Source: Brevibacterium sp. UCMA 11754 (lineage in GTDB: Bacteria; Actinomycetota; Actinomycetes; Actinomycetales; Brevibacteriaceae). Taken from it: DNA of 64,000 nt. The notes under the pieces were generated by a model. That model did no database searches, was not told the DNA's origin, and worked only from the letters and a program-made list of their open reading frames with translations. The DNA is taken from positions 1 through 64,000 of the forward strand of contig NZ_JACBOT010000036.1 of assembly GCF_021532275.1 (NCBI RefSeq), given 5' to 3'. A program made the translations under genes and the position numbers. Position 1 is the stretch's first letter. Each line of letters starts with the position of its first letter. Shown here in pieces: positions 41,483 to 50,382 of this stretch.

Positions 41483-41947
41483 ATGGCTACACGTTTTGAC
41501 CCCATCCGTGACCTCGATCGATTCTTCTCGGAAGTGACTCGCACCCCGAACTCCACTTCGCTTCCCATGGATCTCTACCGCGACGGAGAGGTCTTCGTCG
41601 CACGTATCGATATGCCGGGTGTGGATCCATCCAGCATCGATGTCGACGTCGAGGATCGTACGCTGACGGTTCGCGCTCAGCGACAGTCCGAGGTCGCGGA
41701 CAAGGATGTGAAATGGCTGACCCGGGAACGTACGACCGGCACCTACGCCCGCCAGCTCACCCTCGGCAACAGGGTCGCACTCGACCGGATCCAGGCTGAC
41801 TACCAAGACGGCGTGCTGTCGCTGACAATCCCCGTGGCGGAAGAAGCTCGTCCACGCAAGATCAACGTCTCACACTCCAGCCCCACCAGAGTCACCGAGG
41901 TCGTCGAAACCTCTCCAGCGCAGGATGAGAATCCGGCTGGCGCCTGA
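41483..41947 (+). CDS. hsp20: Hsp20 / alpha-crystallin small heat-shock protein
   Basis: A 154-residue holdase. A short N-terminus (RFDPIRDLDRFFSEVTR) precedes an alpha-crystallin domain from LPMDLYRDGEVFVARIDMPGVDPSSIDVDV to ADYQDGVLSLTIPVAEEARPRKINV; the tail is polar and ends without the classical IXI motif. It binds unfolding proteins without ATP. GAAAGGAAGC is the ribosome site. Control by HspR is predicted from the upstream HAIR element. Confidence 0.94.
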   Translation: MATRFDPIRDLDRFFSEVTRTPNSTSLPMDLYRDGEVFVARIDMPGVDPSSIDVDVEDRTLTVRAQRQSEVADKDVKWLTRERTTGTYARQLTLGNRVALDRIQADYQDGVLSLTIPVAEEARPRKINVSHSSPTRVTEVVETSPAQDENPAGA

Positions 41948-41967
41948 TCGACCGGCTCAACCGTTGA

Positions 41968-41999
41968 AAGCGGGTCGCACCAATCGGTGCGGCCCGCTT
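41968..41999 (+). terminator. Terminator after hsp20
   Basis: A 14-bp stem with one mismatch (AAGCGGGTCGCACC at 41968-41981), AATC loop, complement to 41999, followed by CTTC. It lies between hsp20 and the convergent methyltransferase gene. Confidence 0.8.
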
Positions 42000-42042
42000 C
42001 TTCAGGCTGAGAGCATGTGTCCTCCCTGAAGTTCGCTGTGGC

Positions 42043-42762
42043 TCAGCCGTGAGACCGGAGAACGTAGGCCAGACACATGTACGGCAGGTCAAGCTCACCG
42101 TCGAAAGGCCGTTCGACGGAGAAGTACTCACGGAGATTCGACTCGACCCGTGACCTCGTCGTCTGGTTCGAACGCAGCCAATAGGAACGGGTCCTGGCCA
42201 GATCGACGATGCCCCTGAACGAGAGCGGCGTGGTGAATTCGACCAACTCATGGTCGATGAGGTCGAAGCCTGCAGGGCTCGGACGGTACGCGGGACGGTA
42301 CACGTCGCCCGCGTGCATGATCCGACTCAGACGCAGCACCCAATCCCTACGCACATCGAGCTGATTGATGAGGATGATCAGATGCCCATGGGGCCGTAGA
42401 ATTCGTTTGATCTCGGTCGCAGCCGCCGCTTCGTCAAACCAGTGCCAGGCCTGTGCCACGGTGACGATATCGACACAGGCGTCGGGCAGACCCGTATCCT
42501 CTGCACTGCCCACGAGACTTCGCGCGGGATTGTTGGCCAACGCCACCTCGTCGGGATCGATGGCGATCACATTCGCACCGCGGTCAAGCAGCGCACTGCT
42601 GAGAATGCCCGTCCCAGCACCCAGGTCACAGATCTCGAGAGTGCTCCACTCTCTGCTCACCAAGTTGATGGCGGCATCGGGATACCGGGGACGCACTTCG
42701 TCATAGACGCCCGCCAGCTGGCCGAAGTCGCGTCCATGAGCTGCCTGCGCGCGTGGTCTCAC
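42043..42762 (-). CDS. Class I SAM-dependent methyltransferase
   Basis: A 239-residue Rossmann-like methyltransferase. AdoMet motif I is CDLGAGTGILSSALLDRGANVIAIDPD, with SAEDTGLPDACVDIVTVAQAWHWFD as motifs II-III. The start FGQLAGVYDEVRPRYPDAAINLV is typical of small-molecule methyltransferases of the UbiE/TAM type. Substrate cannot be assigned. GTG start at 42760-42762; ribosome site weak. It is divergent from aspT. Confidence 0.88.
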   Translation of the reverse strand: MRPRAQAAHGRDFGQLAGVYDEVRPRYPDAAINLVSREWSTLEICDLGAGTGILSSALLDRGANVIAIDPDEVALANNPARSLVGSAEDTGLPDACVDIVTVAQAWHWFDEAAAATEIKRILRPHGHLIILINQLDVRRDWVLRLSRIMHAGDVYRPAYRPSPAGFDLIDHELVEFTTPLSFRGIVDLARTRSYWLRSNQTTRSRVESNLREYFSVERPFDGELDLPYMCLAYVLRSHG

Positions 42763-42912
42763 AGTTCGCCCACCCTGACTCGTGAAGTTGATCGATCGTG
42801 GTCAACTCTAACTCGTCGTCAAAGCCCCTTGCGCCCGCGGTGCTGCCCGCACCTGGACCGGGAAGTGACTAGGATGGTCGTACCGGTCAAACAACAGTGA
42901 CAAGGAGCATCG

Positions 42913-44172
42913 ATGTCCCCCACGTCCGAGCTGCAGGCAGAGCTGGAGAGCGCTTCCGGCGCCTATGAGGAATTCGCTTCCCGCGGATTGAAACTCGATA
43001 TCACCCGAGGCAAGCCGGCAAGCGCGCAACTCGACCTGGCGGCAGACCTTCTGACAGCGGTGACACCCGATGACGTCTTGACTCCCAGCGGAGTCGATAC
43101 CCGCAACTACGGCGGATTGGACGGAATCGTCGAGCTGCGTGAACTCTTCTCCCCTCTGCTCAAGATCCCTGCGAACCAATTGCTGGCTGGCGGCAACGCC
43201 TCACTGACGCTCATGGCCCAGGCCCTGACCTTTGCTCTCATGCACGGCACCGTCGGTGATTCACGACCCTGGGGCCAGGGACCTCACAAGCTCATCTGCC
43301 CGGTCCCCGGCTACGACCGACACTTCACGCTGGCCGAGTCGCTGGGCTTCGAACTCCTCAGCATCCCCATGGACTCCGAAGGCCCAGTCGTCGCCGAGGC
43401 CCAGCGTCTGGCAGAGGACGAGACGGTCAAAGGCATGTGGTTGGTGCCCATGTACTCGAACCCGACAGGCATCACCATCACCGAAGAACGAGCGAAAGAG
43501 CTCGCTGCGATGCCGGCAGCGGCACCCGATTTCACGCTGCTGTGGGACAACGCATACGGACTCCACCACCTCCGGGACGAGCATCCCGAGGTTCTCGACA
43601 TCCTCGACATCTGTGCCAAGGCCGGACACCCGGAACGCCCGTGGATCTTCGCCTCGACGTCGAAGATCACCCACGCGGGAGCCGGTGTCTCCTTCTTCGG
43701 TGCGGGTCCGGAGACGAGTGATTGGATCCGGGCGAATCTGTCGAAGATCTCGATCGGTCCCGACAAGGTCAACCAGCTGCGTCATCTGCGCTTCTTCTCC
43801 GATCCTGCGGGCGTGGAGGAGCACATGCGCCAGCACGCGAAGATCATCGCACCGAAGTTCGACGCTGTGCTGGACACCTTGGAACGGGAACTGGGCGGCA
43901 AGGAACTGGCGCAGTGGACTGAGCCGGACGGCGGCTACTTCATCACCCTGACGACGCTGGAAGGCACCGCGGACCGGGTCGTCAAATTGGCCGCCGAGGC
44001 GGGAGTCAAGCTGACCCCGGCCGGTGCCACCCATCCCTATGGAGTGGATCCACACAACAACGTCATCCGCATCGCTCCGACCATGCCGACAGTCGAAGAC
44101 GTGGAATTGGCCGCGCAGGGGCTCGTGGCCTGTGTGAAGCTGGCCAGCTATGAGAAGCTCCTCGCCGGCTGA
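42913..44172 (+). CDS. aspT: Aspartate aminotransferase, AspT type
   Basis: A 419-residue fold-type I PLP aminotransferase of the MocR-like aspartate subgroup described for Corynebacterium AspT. It starts LKLDITRGKPASAQLDL; the PLP region has NPTGITITEERAKEL and WDNAYGLHHLRDEHPEV. The lysine is in FASTSKITHAGAGVSFFGA, followed by a C-terminal small domain (EPDGGYFITL, IRIAPTMP). It interconverts aspartate and oxaloacetate. CAAGGAG lies 7 bases before the ATG. A 21-bp hairpin follows the gene. Confidence 0.92.
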   Translation: MSPTSELQAELESASGAYEEFASRGLKLDITRGKPASAQLDLAADLLTAVTPDDVLTPSGVDTRNYGGLDGIVELRELFSPLLKIPANQLLAGGNASLTLMAQALTFALMHGTVGDSRPWGQGPHKLICPVPGYDRHFTLAESLGFELLSIPMDSEGPVVAEAQRLAEDETVKGMWLVPMYSNPTGITITEERAKELAAMPAAAPDFTLLWDNAYGLHHLRDEHPEVLDILDICAKAGHPERPWIFASTSKITHAGAGVSFFGAGPETSDWIRANLSKISIGPDKVNQLRHLRFFSDPAGVEEHMRQHAKIIAPKFDAVLDTLERELGGKELAQWTEPDGGYFITLTTLEGTADRVVKLAAEAGVKLTPAGATHPYGVDPHNNVIRIAPTMPTVEDVELAAQGLVACVKLASYEKLLAG

Positions 44173-44202
44173 AGCCTCCGGCTCGCGGTGAGCAGTCTGA
44201 AT

Positions 44203-44248
44203 ACGAAGAACTCCTGGTCGGTGCAATCACCGACCAGGAGTTCTTCGT
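44203..44248. terminator. Perfect 21-bp bidirectional terminator
   Basis: Perfect 21-bp arms at 44203-44223 and 44228-44248 with a CAAT loop. It sits between convergent aspT and the hydroxybutyryl-CoA dehydrogenase gene; no T-run follows. Confidence 0.9.
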
Positions 44249-44268
44249 CTGTGCTGGTGCCTCTGGCC

Positions 44269-45123
44269 TCAGTACTCGTAGAAGCCGCGACCGGATTTGA
44301 CTCCGAGCAGGCCGGCATCGACCATGCGTGAGAGCAGCACCGGAGGTTTGGCAGCAGGATCGCCGGTCTCCGAATAGATGCTCTCAGCCGCATACAGGCA
44401 CGTGTCAAGACCCACCATGTCGGCAAGCTTGATCGGCCCCATCGGGTGCGCGCAGCCGCCCACCATTCCGGCATCGATGTCTTCCTTGATGGCGAACCCG
44501 GACTCGAGCATGCGAATTGCGCTGCACAGGTAAGGGATGAGCAGCGCATTGACGATGAACCCGGGACGGTCCTGGGCCTGGATCGGATTCTTGCCGAGCA
44601 CCTCGGCGACGAACTCCGTGACCGTCGCACGCACCGAATCGGCGGTGAGCACGGAGGAGACGATCTCGACGAGCGGCTGAACCGGGGCCGGATTGAAGAA
44701 ATGAACCCCGAGAACACGCTCCGGACGTGAGGTCGACTGTGCGAACCGGACGATCGGCATCGACGACGTATTCGAAGCGAGGATCGCCTCAGGATCAGTC
44801 ACGACCTTGTCGAGTTCGGCGAAGATCGACTTCTTGATGTCCTCGTTCTCACTCGCGGCCTCAATGACCAGCTGACGATCGGAGAGTTCGCCGATGTCGG
44901 TGGTGAATCTCAGCCTGCCGAGGGCCGCGTCACGAGCCTCGGAATCGAGTTTGCCCTTCTCGACCGCACGGGCCAGTGACTTCTCGATGCGAGCACGGCC
45001 GGCTGCGGAGGCCTCGTCGTTGATCTCGCGGACAATGACGTCGAGACCCGACTTCGCGAGCACCTCGGCGATGCCGGCTCCCATGAGTCCGCTTCCGATG
45101 ACTGCGGTGCGTTGAATGCTCAT
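44269..45123 (-). CDS. hbd: 3-hydroxybutyryl-CoA dehydrogenase
   Basis: A 284-residue NAD(P)-dependent dehydrogenase acting on 3-hydroxyacyl-CoA in fatty-acid or butyrate metabolism. N-terminal Rossmann motif VIGSGLMGAGIAEVLAKSG; active-site HFFNPAPVQPLVEIV; C-terminal RPGFIVNALLIPYL and KLADMVGLDTCL, with the ending SGRGFYEY typical of the family. Normal length for the single-domain bacterial enzyme. AAGGAG precedes the ATG. Confidence 0.95.
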   Translation of the reverse strand: MSIQRTAVIGSGLMGAGIAEVLAKSGLDVIVREINDEASAAGRARIEKSLARAVEKGKLDSEARDAALGRLRFTTDIGELSDRQLVIEAASENEDIKKSIFAELDKVVTDPEAILASNTSSMPIVRFAQSTSRPERVLGVHFFNPAPVQPLVEIVSSVLTADSVRATVTEFVAEVLGKNPIQAQDRPGFIVNALLIPYLCSAIRMLESGFAIKEDIDAGMVGGCAHPMGPIKLADMVGLDTCLYAAESIYSETGDPAAKPPVLLSRMVDAGLLGVKSGRGFYEY

Positions 45124-45163
45124 CTGCTGCTCCTTCTGTTGAAGTGTCTGTTCGTCATATGTG

Positions 45164-45670
45164 TCACGGCTGCCTGGCGAGGAACCAATCGGAACCGCGA
45201 ATGGCCTTCATCGCCTCTCGCCGACGTTCCTTCGGCAGGGTCTGAACGTAGACCTGACCGTCGAGGTGCGCGACCTCGTGTTGGAGCATCTGTGCGAAGA
45301 CCTCCGTGCCGGAGAGCTCCACCAGCGAGTTCTCCGCGTCCACACCGCGCACACGAGCGAACTCGTAGCGCGGTGTGGGGAAGAACAGACCCGGAACCGA
45401 GAGACAGCCTTCCTCGATGTCGCGCAGCTCTCCTGCGACCTCAACGACCTCGGGGTTGATGACATACCCCGTTCGGCCGTCGAGGTCATAGCCGAATGCC
45501 CGCACGCCCACACCGATCTGCGGGGCCGCCACAGCGGCCCGACCCTCCGGCAGAGACGTGTCCACGAGGTCCTGGGCCAAAGCCTTGAGCCCCTCGTCGA
45601 AGACGGTGACCGGTGCGCACGGACTACGCAGCACCGGATCACCCCACAGGCGGATATCGCGCTCAGCCAT
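45164..45670 (-). CDS. def: Peptide deformylase
   Basis: A 168-residue metalloenzyme that removes the formyl group from new proteins. Motif 1 is degenerate (GRAAVAAPQIGVG in place of GxGLAAPQ), motif 2 is EGCLSVPG, motif 3 is LQHEVAHLDG. Both metal His residues and Cys are present, and motif 1 variants of this kind occur in secondary actinobacterial deformylases. The ATG at 45670 overlaps the end of pyc by 8 bases (ATGGCTGA), so the two are translationally coupled. The longer frame starting at 45700 is unlikely. Confidence 0.92.
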   Translation of the reverse strand: MAERDIRLWGDPVLRSPCAPVTVFDEGLKALAQDLVDTSLPEGRAAVAAPQIGVGVRAFGYDLDGRTGYVINPEVVEVAGELRDIEEGCLSVPGLFFPTPRYEFARVRGVDAENSLVELSGTEVFAQMLQHEVAHLDGQVYVQTLPKERRREAMKAIRGSDWFLARQP

Positions 45671-48600
45671 CGATGACCACGACGAGGTCGCCGCCTTCAA
45701 GCTGCTGCACGTTGCCGATGGCGATTCGGGAGACGGTGCCGGCCGTCTGTGTGGTGATGGAGGCCTCCATCTTCATGGCCTCGATCGTCGCGACTGTTGC
45801 GCCGGCTTCGACCCGGTCCCCCTCTGCGACCTGCAGTGTGACTACGCCGGCGAACGGGCTTGCCACGTGGCCGGAGTTCGACGGATCGGCCTTCTCCGCG
45901 GTCTTGACGTCGCTTTCGACCGCACGGTCGCGAACCTGCAGCGGTCGCAGCTGACCGTTGAGGGTGAACATCACCGATCGCATGCCGCGCTCGTCCGTGC
46001 CGCTGATTGCCTGCACCCCGATGAGGAGGTCCTTGCCCTTCGACAGCTCAACCGCGTGCTCCTCGCCCGCAGTCAGACCGTAGAGGTATTCCGAGGTCTC
46101 AACGACGGACAGGTCGCCGTAGTTGGCTCGCATCTGCTCGAACTCCCTGGTCGGTCCGGGGAACAGAAGCGAATTGAGCTTGGCCTGACGTGCGGCGCCC
46201 GGCGTCTCCAAGGCAGCAGCATCCTCTGCCGGGAGATCCTCGGACACAGCCTTGTGTTTGCGCCCTGCAAGGGCTTTCGTGCGGAACGGCTCGGGCCATC
46301 CGCCTGGAGGATCACCGAGGTCGCCGTTGAGGAAGCCGATCACCGAGTCCGGAATGTCGAACTTGTCCGGATTCTCTGCGAACTCCTTAGGATCGACGCC
46401 GGCGCCCACGAGGTGAAGCGCGAGGTCGCCGACGACCTTGGACGAGGGCGTGACCTTGACGAGGTGGCCGAGGATCGCGTCCGCTGCCGCATACATGCGT
46501 TCGATATCCTCGAACCGCTCCCCCAGACCCAGCGCTACGGCCTGCTGGCGCAGGTTGGACAGCTGTCCACCCGGGATCTCGTGGCGGTAGACACGGCCGG
46601 TCGGTCCGGCCAGCCCGGATTCGAATGGGGCATAGACCTTCCGGACGGACTCCCAGTACGGTTCGAGGTCGCTGACCGCGTTCAGGCTGATCTGGGTGTC
46701 GCGTTCGGTGTTCTCAAATGCTGCGACCAGTGCCGACAGGCTCGGCTGACTGGTGGTTCCGGCCATGGAGGCAGATGCCGCATCGACCGCGTCGGCACCG
46801 GCTGCAGCTGCAGCGCAGAGCGTGGCCAACTGACCACCGGCGGTGTCGTGGGTGTGGACGTGGACAGGCAGGTCGAAGTTCTCCCGCAGCGCCTTGACGA
46901 GTTTCGTCGCAGCGGCAGGGCGAAGGAGTCCGGCCATGTCCTTGATCGCGAGCACATGGGCACCGGCCGCGACGATCTCTTCTGCGAGCTTCAGGTAGTA
47001 GTCGAGCGTGTAGAGCTCTTCTCGCGGATCGAGGATGTCGGAGGTATAGCACAGGGCAACCTCGGCGACGGTGGTGTTCGTGGCCCGAACCGCCTCGATT
47101 GCCGGACGCATCTGTTCGACGTCGTTGAGGGCGTCGAAGATGCGGAAGATGTCGATGCCGGTGCGCGCAGCCTCATCGACGAAGGCATCGGTGACCTGGG
47201 TCGGGTACGGAGTGTAGCCGACGGTGTTGCGACCGCGCAGCAGCATCTGGAGATTGATGTTGGGCACAGCCGAGCGCAGTGCGGCCAATCGCTCCCAGGG
47301 ATCCTCGCCGAGGAAGCGCAGCGCCACATCATAGGTCGCACCTCCCCAGGCTTCGATGCTGAGCAGCTCCGGCGTCATCCGGGACACATGCCCGGCGACG
47401 GCCAGCAGATCACGGGTGCGCACTCGGGTCGCCAGCAGAGACTGGTGAGCGTCGCGGAATGTGGTGTCCGTGACGGCCAACGGAGTCTGGCTCCGCAGTG
47501 CCTGAGCGAAACCGGTCGGGCCGACCTCGAGGAGCCGATCGCGGCTTCCAGGCGTCGGATCCGTGTCGAGATCGATATCGGGAAGCTTCTCCCCCGGACG
47601 GATGCGCAGGCGGGGATCGCCATTGGGACGGTTGACGGTGACGTCGGCCAGGTAGTCGAGGATCTTCGAACCGCGATCCGCGCTGACACGAGCGTCGAGC
47701 AGATGTGGGCGCTCTTCGATGAATGAGGTTGCGAGATCTCCGGCGATGAATGACTCATCTTCGAGCACGGCCCGCAGGAACCCGATGTTCGACGATACGC
47801 CGCGGATTCGGAACTCGGCCAGGGCGCGTCGTGCACGAGAGATTGCCTGCTCGAAGTCGCGACCACGGCAAGTGAGTTTGACCAGCATCGAGTCGAAGTG
47901 CGCGCTGACTACGGCTCCTGCGTGGACTGTTCCACCGTCGAGCCTGACACCGGCGCCGCCGGCAGAACGGTAGGCAGTGATGGTTCCAGTGTCGGGACGG
48001 AAGGCGTTCGCCGGGTCTTCAGTGGTGATGCGGCACTGGAGGGCAGCACCCTTGATTCGCATGTCGTCCTGAGCCAGGCCGATCTCTGCCAGGGTCTCCC
48101 CTGCTGCGACACGCATCTGAGACGCGACCAGATCGACGTCAGTGATCTCTTCTGTCACCGTGTGTTCGACTTGAATGCGCGGGTTCATCTCGATGAAGAC
48201 GTGCTGACCCTTGCGCGGGCCGTCGGTCTCGAGGAGGAACTCGACGGTTCCGGCGTTCTGGTAGCCCAGTGCCGCAGCGAATTTCAGAGCATCTGCGTGC
48301 AGTGCGTCGGCGATGGCCGGGTCCAGGTTCGGCGCCGGTGCGATCTCGACGACCTTCTGATGACGACGCTGAACAGAGCAGTCGCGTTCGAAGAGATGAA
48401 TCGCATTCGAGTCGTTGTCGGCAAGGACCTGGACCTCGATGTGACGCGGACGCTGCACGGCCTGTTCGATGAAGACCGTGGGATCGCCGAAAGCGCCTTC
48501 GGCTTCGCGCATCGCAGCCTTGAGCGCATCCTCCAGCTGTGAGGACTCGGCAACTCGGCGCATTCCGCGTCCGCCGCCGCCGGCCACAGCCTTGACGAAG

Positions 48601-49064
48601 AGCGGGTACTCCATGGAGTCCGCATCGGCCAGCAGCTGAGCGATGTCAGCGGAGGGACGGGTCGAATCGAGCACGGGAATACCGGCATTGCGTGCCGCAG
48701 TCAGAGCCTGCACCTTGTTGCCGGCAAGTTCGAGCACGTCGGCCTTGGGACCGATGAACGTGATTCCTGCCTCCTGGCAGGCTCGCGCCAAGTCGGGGTT
48801 CTCCGACAGGAAGCCGTAGCCGGGGTAGATGGCGTCGGCTCCCGATTCCTTGGCGACGCGCAGCATCTCTTCGACGCTGAGGTACGCGCGGACGGGGTGG
48901 CCTTCTTGGCCGATCATGTAGGCCTCATCGGCCTTCATTCGGTGTTCGGAGTTCCGATCCTCATAGGGGAAAACAGCGACAGTGGAGGCGCCGAGTTCGT
49001 ACGCTGCACGGAATGCGCGAACGGCGATCTCTCCACGATTTGCCACAAGAACTTTAGAGAACAT
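45663..49064 (-). CDS. pyc: Pyruvate carboxylase
   Basis: A 1133-residue anaplerotic biotin enzyme that makes oxaloacetate from pyruvate and bicarbonate. Order: biotin carboxylase (KVLVANRGEIAVRAFRAAYELG, GGGGRGMR, EMNPRIQVEHTVTEEITDVDLV), carboxyltransferase (TFRDAHQSLLATRVRT, AIKDMAGLLRP, HTHDTAGG), and a C-terminal biotinyl domain with the biotin Lys in EAMKMEA. Full length, single-chain actinobacterial form. It overlaps def by 8 bases. Confidence 0.97.
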   Translation of the reverse strand: MFSKVLVANRGEIAVRAFRAAYELGASTVAVFPYEDRNSEHRMKADEAYMIGQEGHPVRAYLSVEEMLRVAKESGADAIYPGYGFLSENPDLARACQEAGITFIGPKADVLELAGNKVQALTAARNAGIPVLDSTRPSADIAQLLADADSMEYPLFVKAVAGGGGRGMRRVAESSQLEDALKAAMREAEGAFGDPTVFIEQAVQRPRHIEVQVLADNDSNAIHLFERDCSVQRRHQKVVEIAPAPNLDPAIADALHADALKFAAALGYQNAGTVEFLLETDGPRKGQHVFIEMNPRIQVEHTVTEEITDVDLVASQMRVAAGETLAEIGLAQDDMRIKGAALQCRITTEDPANAFRPDTGTITAYRSAGGAGVRLDGGTVHAGAVVSAHFDSMLVKLTCRGRDFEQAISRARRALAEFRIRGVSSNIGFLRAVLEDESFIAGDLATSFIEERPHLLDARVSADRGSKILDYLADVTVNRPNGDPRLRIRPGEKLPDIDLDTDPTPGSRDRLLEVGPTGFAQALRSQTPLAVTDTTFRDAHQSLLATRVRTRDLLAVAGHVSRMTPELLSIEAWGGATYDVALRFLGEDPWERLAALRSAVPNINLQMLLRGRNTVGYTPYPTQVTDAFVDEAARTGIDIFRIFDALNDVEQMRPAIEAVRATNTTVAEVALCYTSDILDPREELYTLDYYLKLAEEIVAAGAHVLAIKDMAGLLRPAAATKLVKALRENFDLPVHVHTHDTAGGQLATLCAAAAAGADAVDAASASMAGTTSQPSLSALVAAFENTERDTQISLNAVSDLEPYWESVRKVYAPFESGLAGPTGRVYRHEIPGGQLSNLRQQAVALGLGERFEDIERMYAAADAILGHLVKVTPSSKVVGDLALHLVGAGVDPKEFAENPDKFDIPDSVIGFLNGDLGDPPGGWPEPFRTKALAGRKHKAVSEDLPAEDAAALETPGAARQAKLNSLLFPGPTREFEQMRANYGDLSVVETSEYLYGLTAGEEHAVELSKGKDLLIGVQAISGTDERGMRSVMFTLNGQLRPLQVRDRAVESDVKTAEKADPSNSGHVASPFAGVVTLQVAEGDRVEAGATVATIEAMKMEASITTQTAGTVSRIAIGNVQQLEGGDLVVVIDG

Positions 49065-49227
49065 CTGTGTCTCTCACTTCTGTATCGATCGCCTAGGGGC
49101 GATAGTCGACGGGCTGTCGAGGAACCACTCTACTAAGTGACCCAGAGCACTCGAATACAGGGGGTCTGATTTCGACTGTGGTGCCACGCCCGGCGTGGTC
49201 GTGACTGCTCAGCCCGGTTGGATACGT

Positions 49228-49239
49228 TAACGTAGGAGG
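49228..49239 (+). promoter_or_regulatory. Possible leaderless promoter of the parA-like gene
   Basis: TAACGT (49228-49233) lies 6 bases before GTG 49240. A GGAGG at 49235-49239 abuts the GTG and is too close for a usual Shine-Dalgarno. ACGTTAACGT (49224-49233) is a palindrome, which could also be an operator. Confidence 0.4.
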
Positions 49240-50049
49240 GTGCTTGTCCTAAGTATCAGCAGCCTCAAAGGCGGAGTCGGTAAGACGTCCGTGACACTCG
49301 GTCTTGCCTCGGCCGCATATAACCGAGGAATTCCGACCTTGGTCGTCGACATGGATCCGCAAGCGGACTCTTCGACCGGCCTTGATGTCCCGACCTCGAC
49401 ACGTGTCGATATCGCCGATGTGCTCGCTGCTCCCAAGTCCCAGAAAATCCTGTCCGAGGCGATCATCCCCTCCGGGTGGGTGGGTGACAAGCTCGGCCAG
49501 CTCGACGTGATCTCCGGCTCCCCCAGAGCTGCGGAGTTCGATCGACCCTCATTGTCCGAGAGGTACCTCCGGCGCCTTGAGGACGCACTGAGTCGCGTTG
49601 CCAAAGGGTACCGTCTGGTTCTCATCGACTGTCCGCCGAGTCTCAACGGGCTCACACGCACGGCGTGGACGGCCAGCAATCGGGTTGCGGTGGTGACCGA
49701 GCCCAGCCTGTTCTCCGTAGCAGCCGCGGATCGCGCCCTGCGGGCGGCAGACGAACTGCGCCAGCGAGGAACTTCGGATATCCAGCCACTGGGTCTCGTA
49801 GTGAACCGAGTTCGCGCCGGTTCGAACGAACATGACTATCGCATCACTGAGATGCGGGAGATGTTCGGGCCGTTGGTGCTCAATCCGCCATTGGCCGAAC
49901 GTGCCGTGATGCAGCAGGCTCAGGGTTCTGCCCGTCCAATTCACACGTGGCCCGGGAAGCCGGCGGAGGAAGTTGCGACTTCATTCGACACCCTGCTGGA
50001 ACGCGCTCTGCGCTCGGAGAACATCCGTTCGCGCAGCACCCCGAAGTAG
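49240..50049 (+). CDS. ParA-family ATPase (orphan, MinD/Soj-like)
   Basis: A 269-residue deviant Walker ATPase: SSLKGGVGKTSVTLGLA at the N-terminus, VVDMDPQADSSTGLDV (A' motif) and LVLIDCPPSLNGLTRTAW (Walker B). It resembles Soj/ParA proteins. No ParB gene and no parS-like TGTTTCACGTGAAACA site is in the window, so it is an orphan. The cargo is unknown. The gene is followed by a duplicated intergenic region and a convergent MerR-type regulator. Confidence 0.85.
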   Translation: MLVLSISSLKGGVGKTSVTLGLASAAYNRGIPTLVVDMDPQADSSTGLDVPTSTRVDIADVLAAPKSQKILSEAIIPSGWVGDKLGQLDVISGSPRAAEFDRPSLSERYLRRLEDALSRVAKGYRLVLIDCPPSLNGLTRTAWTASNRVAVVTEPSLFSVAAADRALRAADELRQRGTSDIQPLGLVVNRVRAGSNEHDYRITEMREMFGPLVLNPPLAERAVMQQAQGSARPIHTWPGKPAEEVATSFDTLLERALRSENIRSRSTPK

Positions 50050-50289
50050 TAGGACCGAAGCAGCAGTAGGCGTCGAACGCCACGTCCTGTGACAGCTGGG
50101 TCCTGTGACAGCTGGCTCGTCCGTGAGTCTTCCCGCTCATTTCCTTCAGCCTCAAACTCTTGAGCCATCAGACTCTGGGTCTGTTCAAGCCCTGGGTCTA
50201 TTCAAGCTGCGGTCATTGACGGAATTGGGTGCCGAGTCTGTTGTGATGCCGAGATGCCTCGCGGCGAAGCCTGATTCTTCTTGATGAAT
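50050..50289. other. Intergenic region with two tandem duplications
   Basis: No gene. A 16-base unit starting GTCCTGTGACAG occurs at 50084-50099 and again at 50100-50115. A second unit, CTGGGTCTGTTCAAGC at 50174-50189, is followed by a near copy (one change) at 50191-50206. They look like recent slippage or short duplications. Confidence 0.75.
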
Positions 50290-50327
50290 ATGAGTGTGGC
50301 CCGTCCTCCCGGACGGGCCACACTCAT
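50290..50327. terminator. Bidirectional terminator, parA-like/merR
   Basis: A perfect 17-bp stem starting ATGAGTGTGGCCCG at 50290 with a TCCC loop, complement to 50327. Located between the convergent parA-like and merR genes. Confidence 0.85.
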
Positions 50328-50382
50328 CAATCCCCCATGGTGTCCCGGTCAGGGACTGCCCGATATCCGGGCGATCAGCTGT

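Noticed and set aside
45558..47726. Long plus-strand frame (722 codons) across def and pyc
   Set aside because: It is a shadow of pyruvate carboxylase, whose motifs are clear on the other strand; its product is Arg/Val-rich with no domain.
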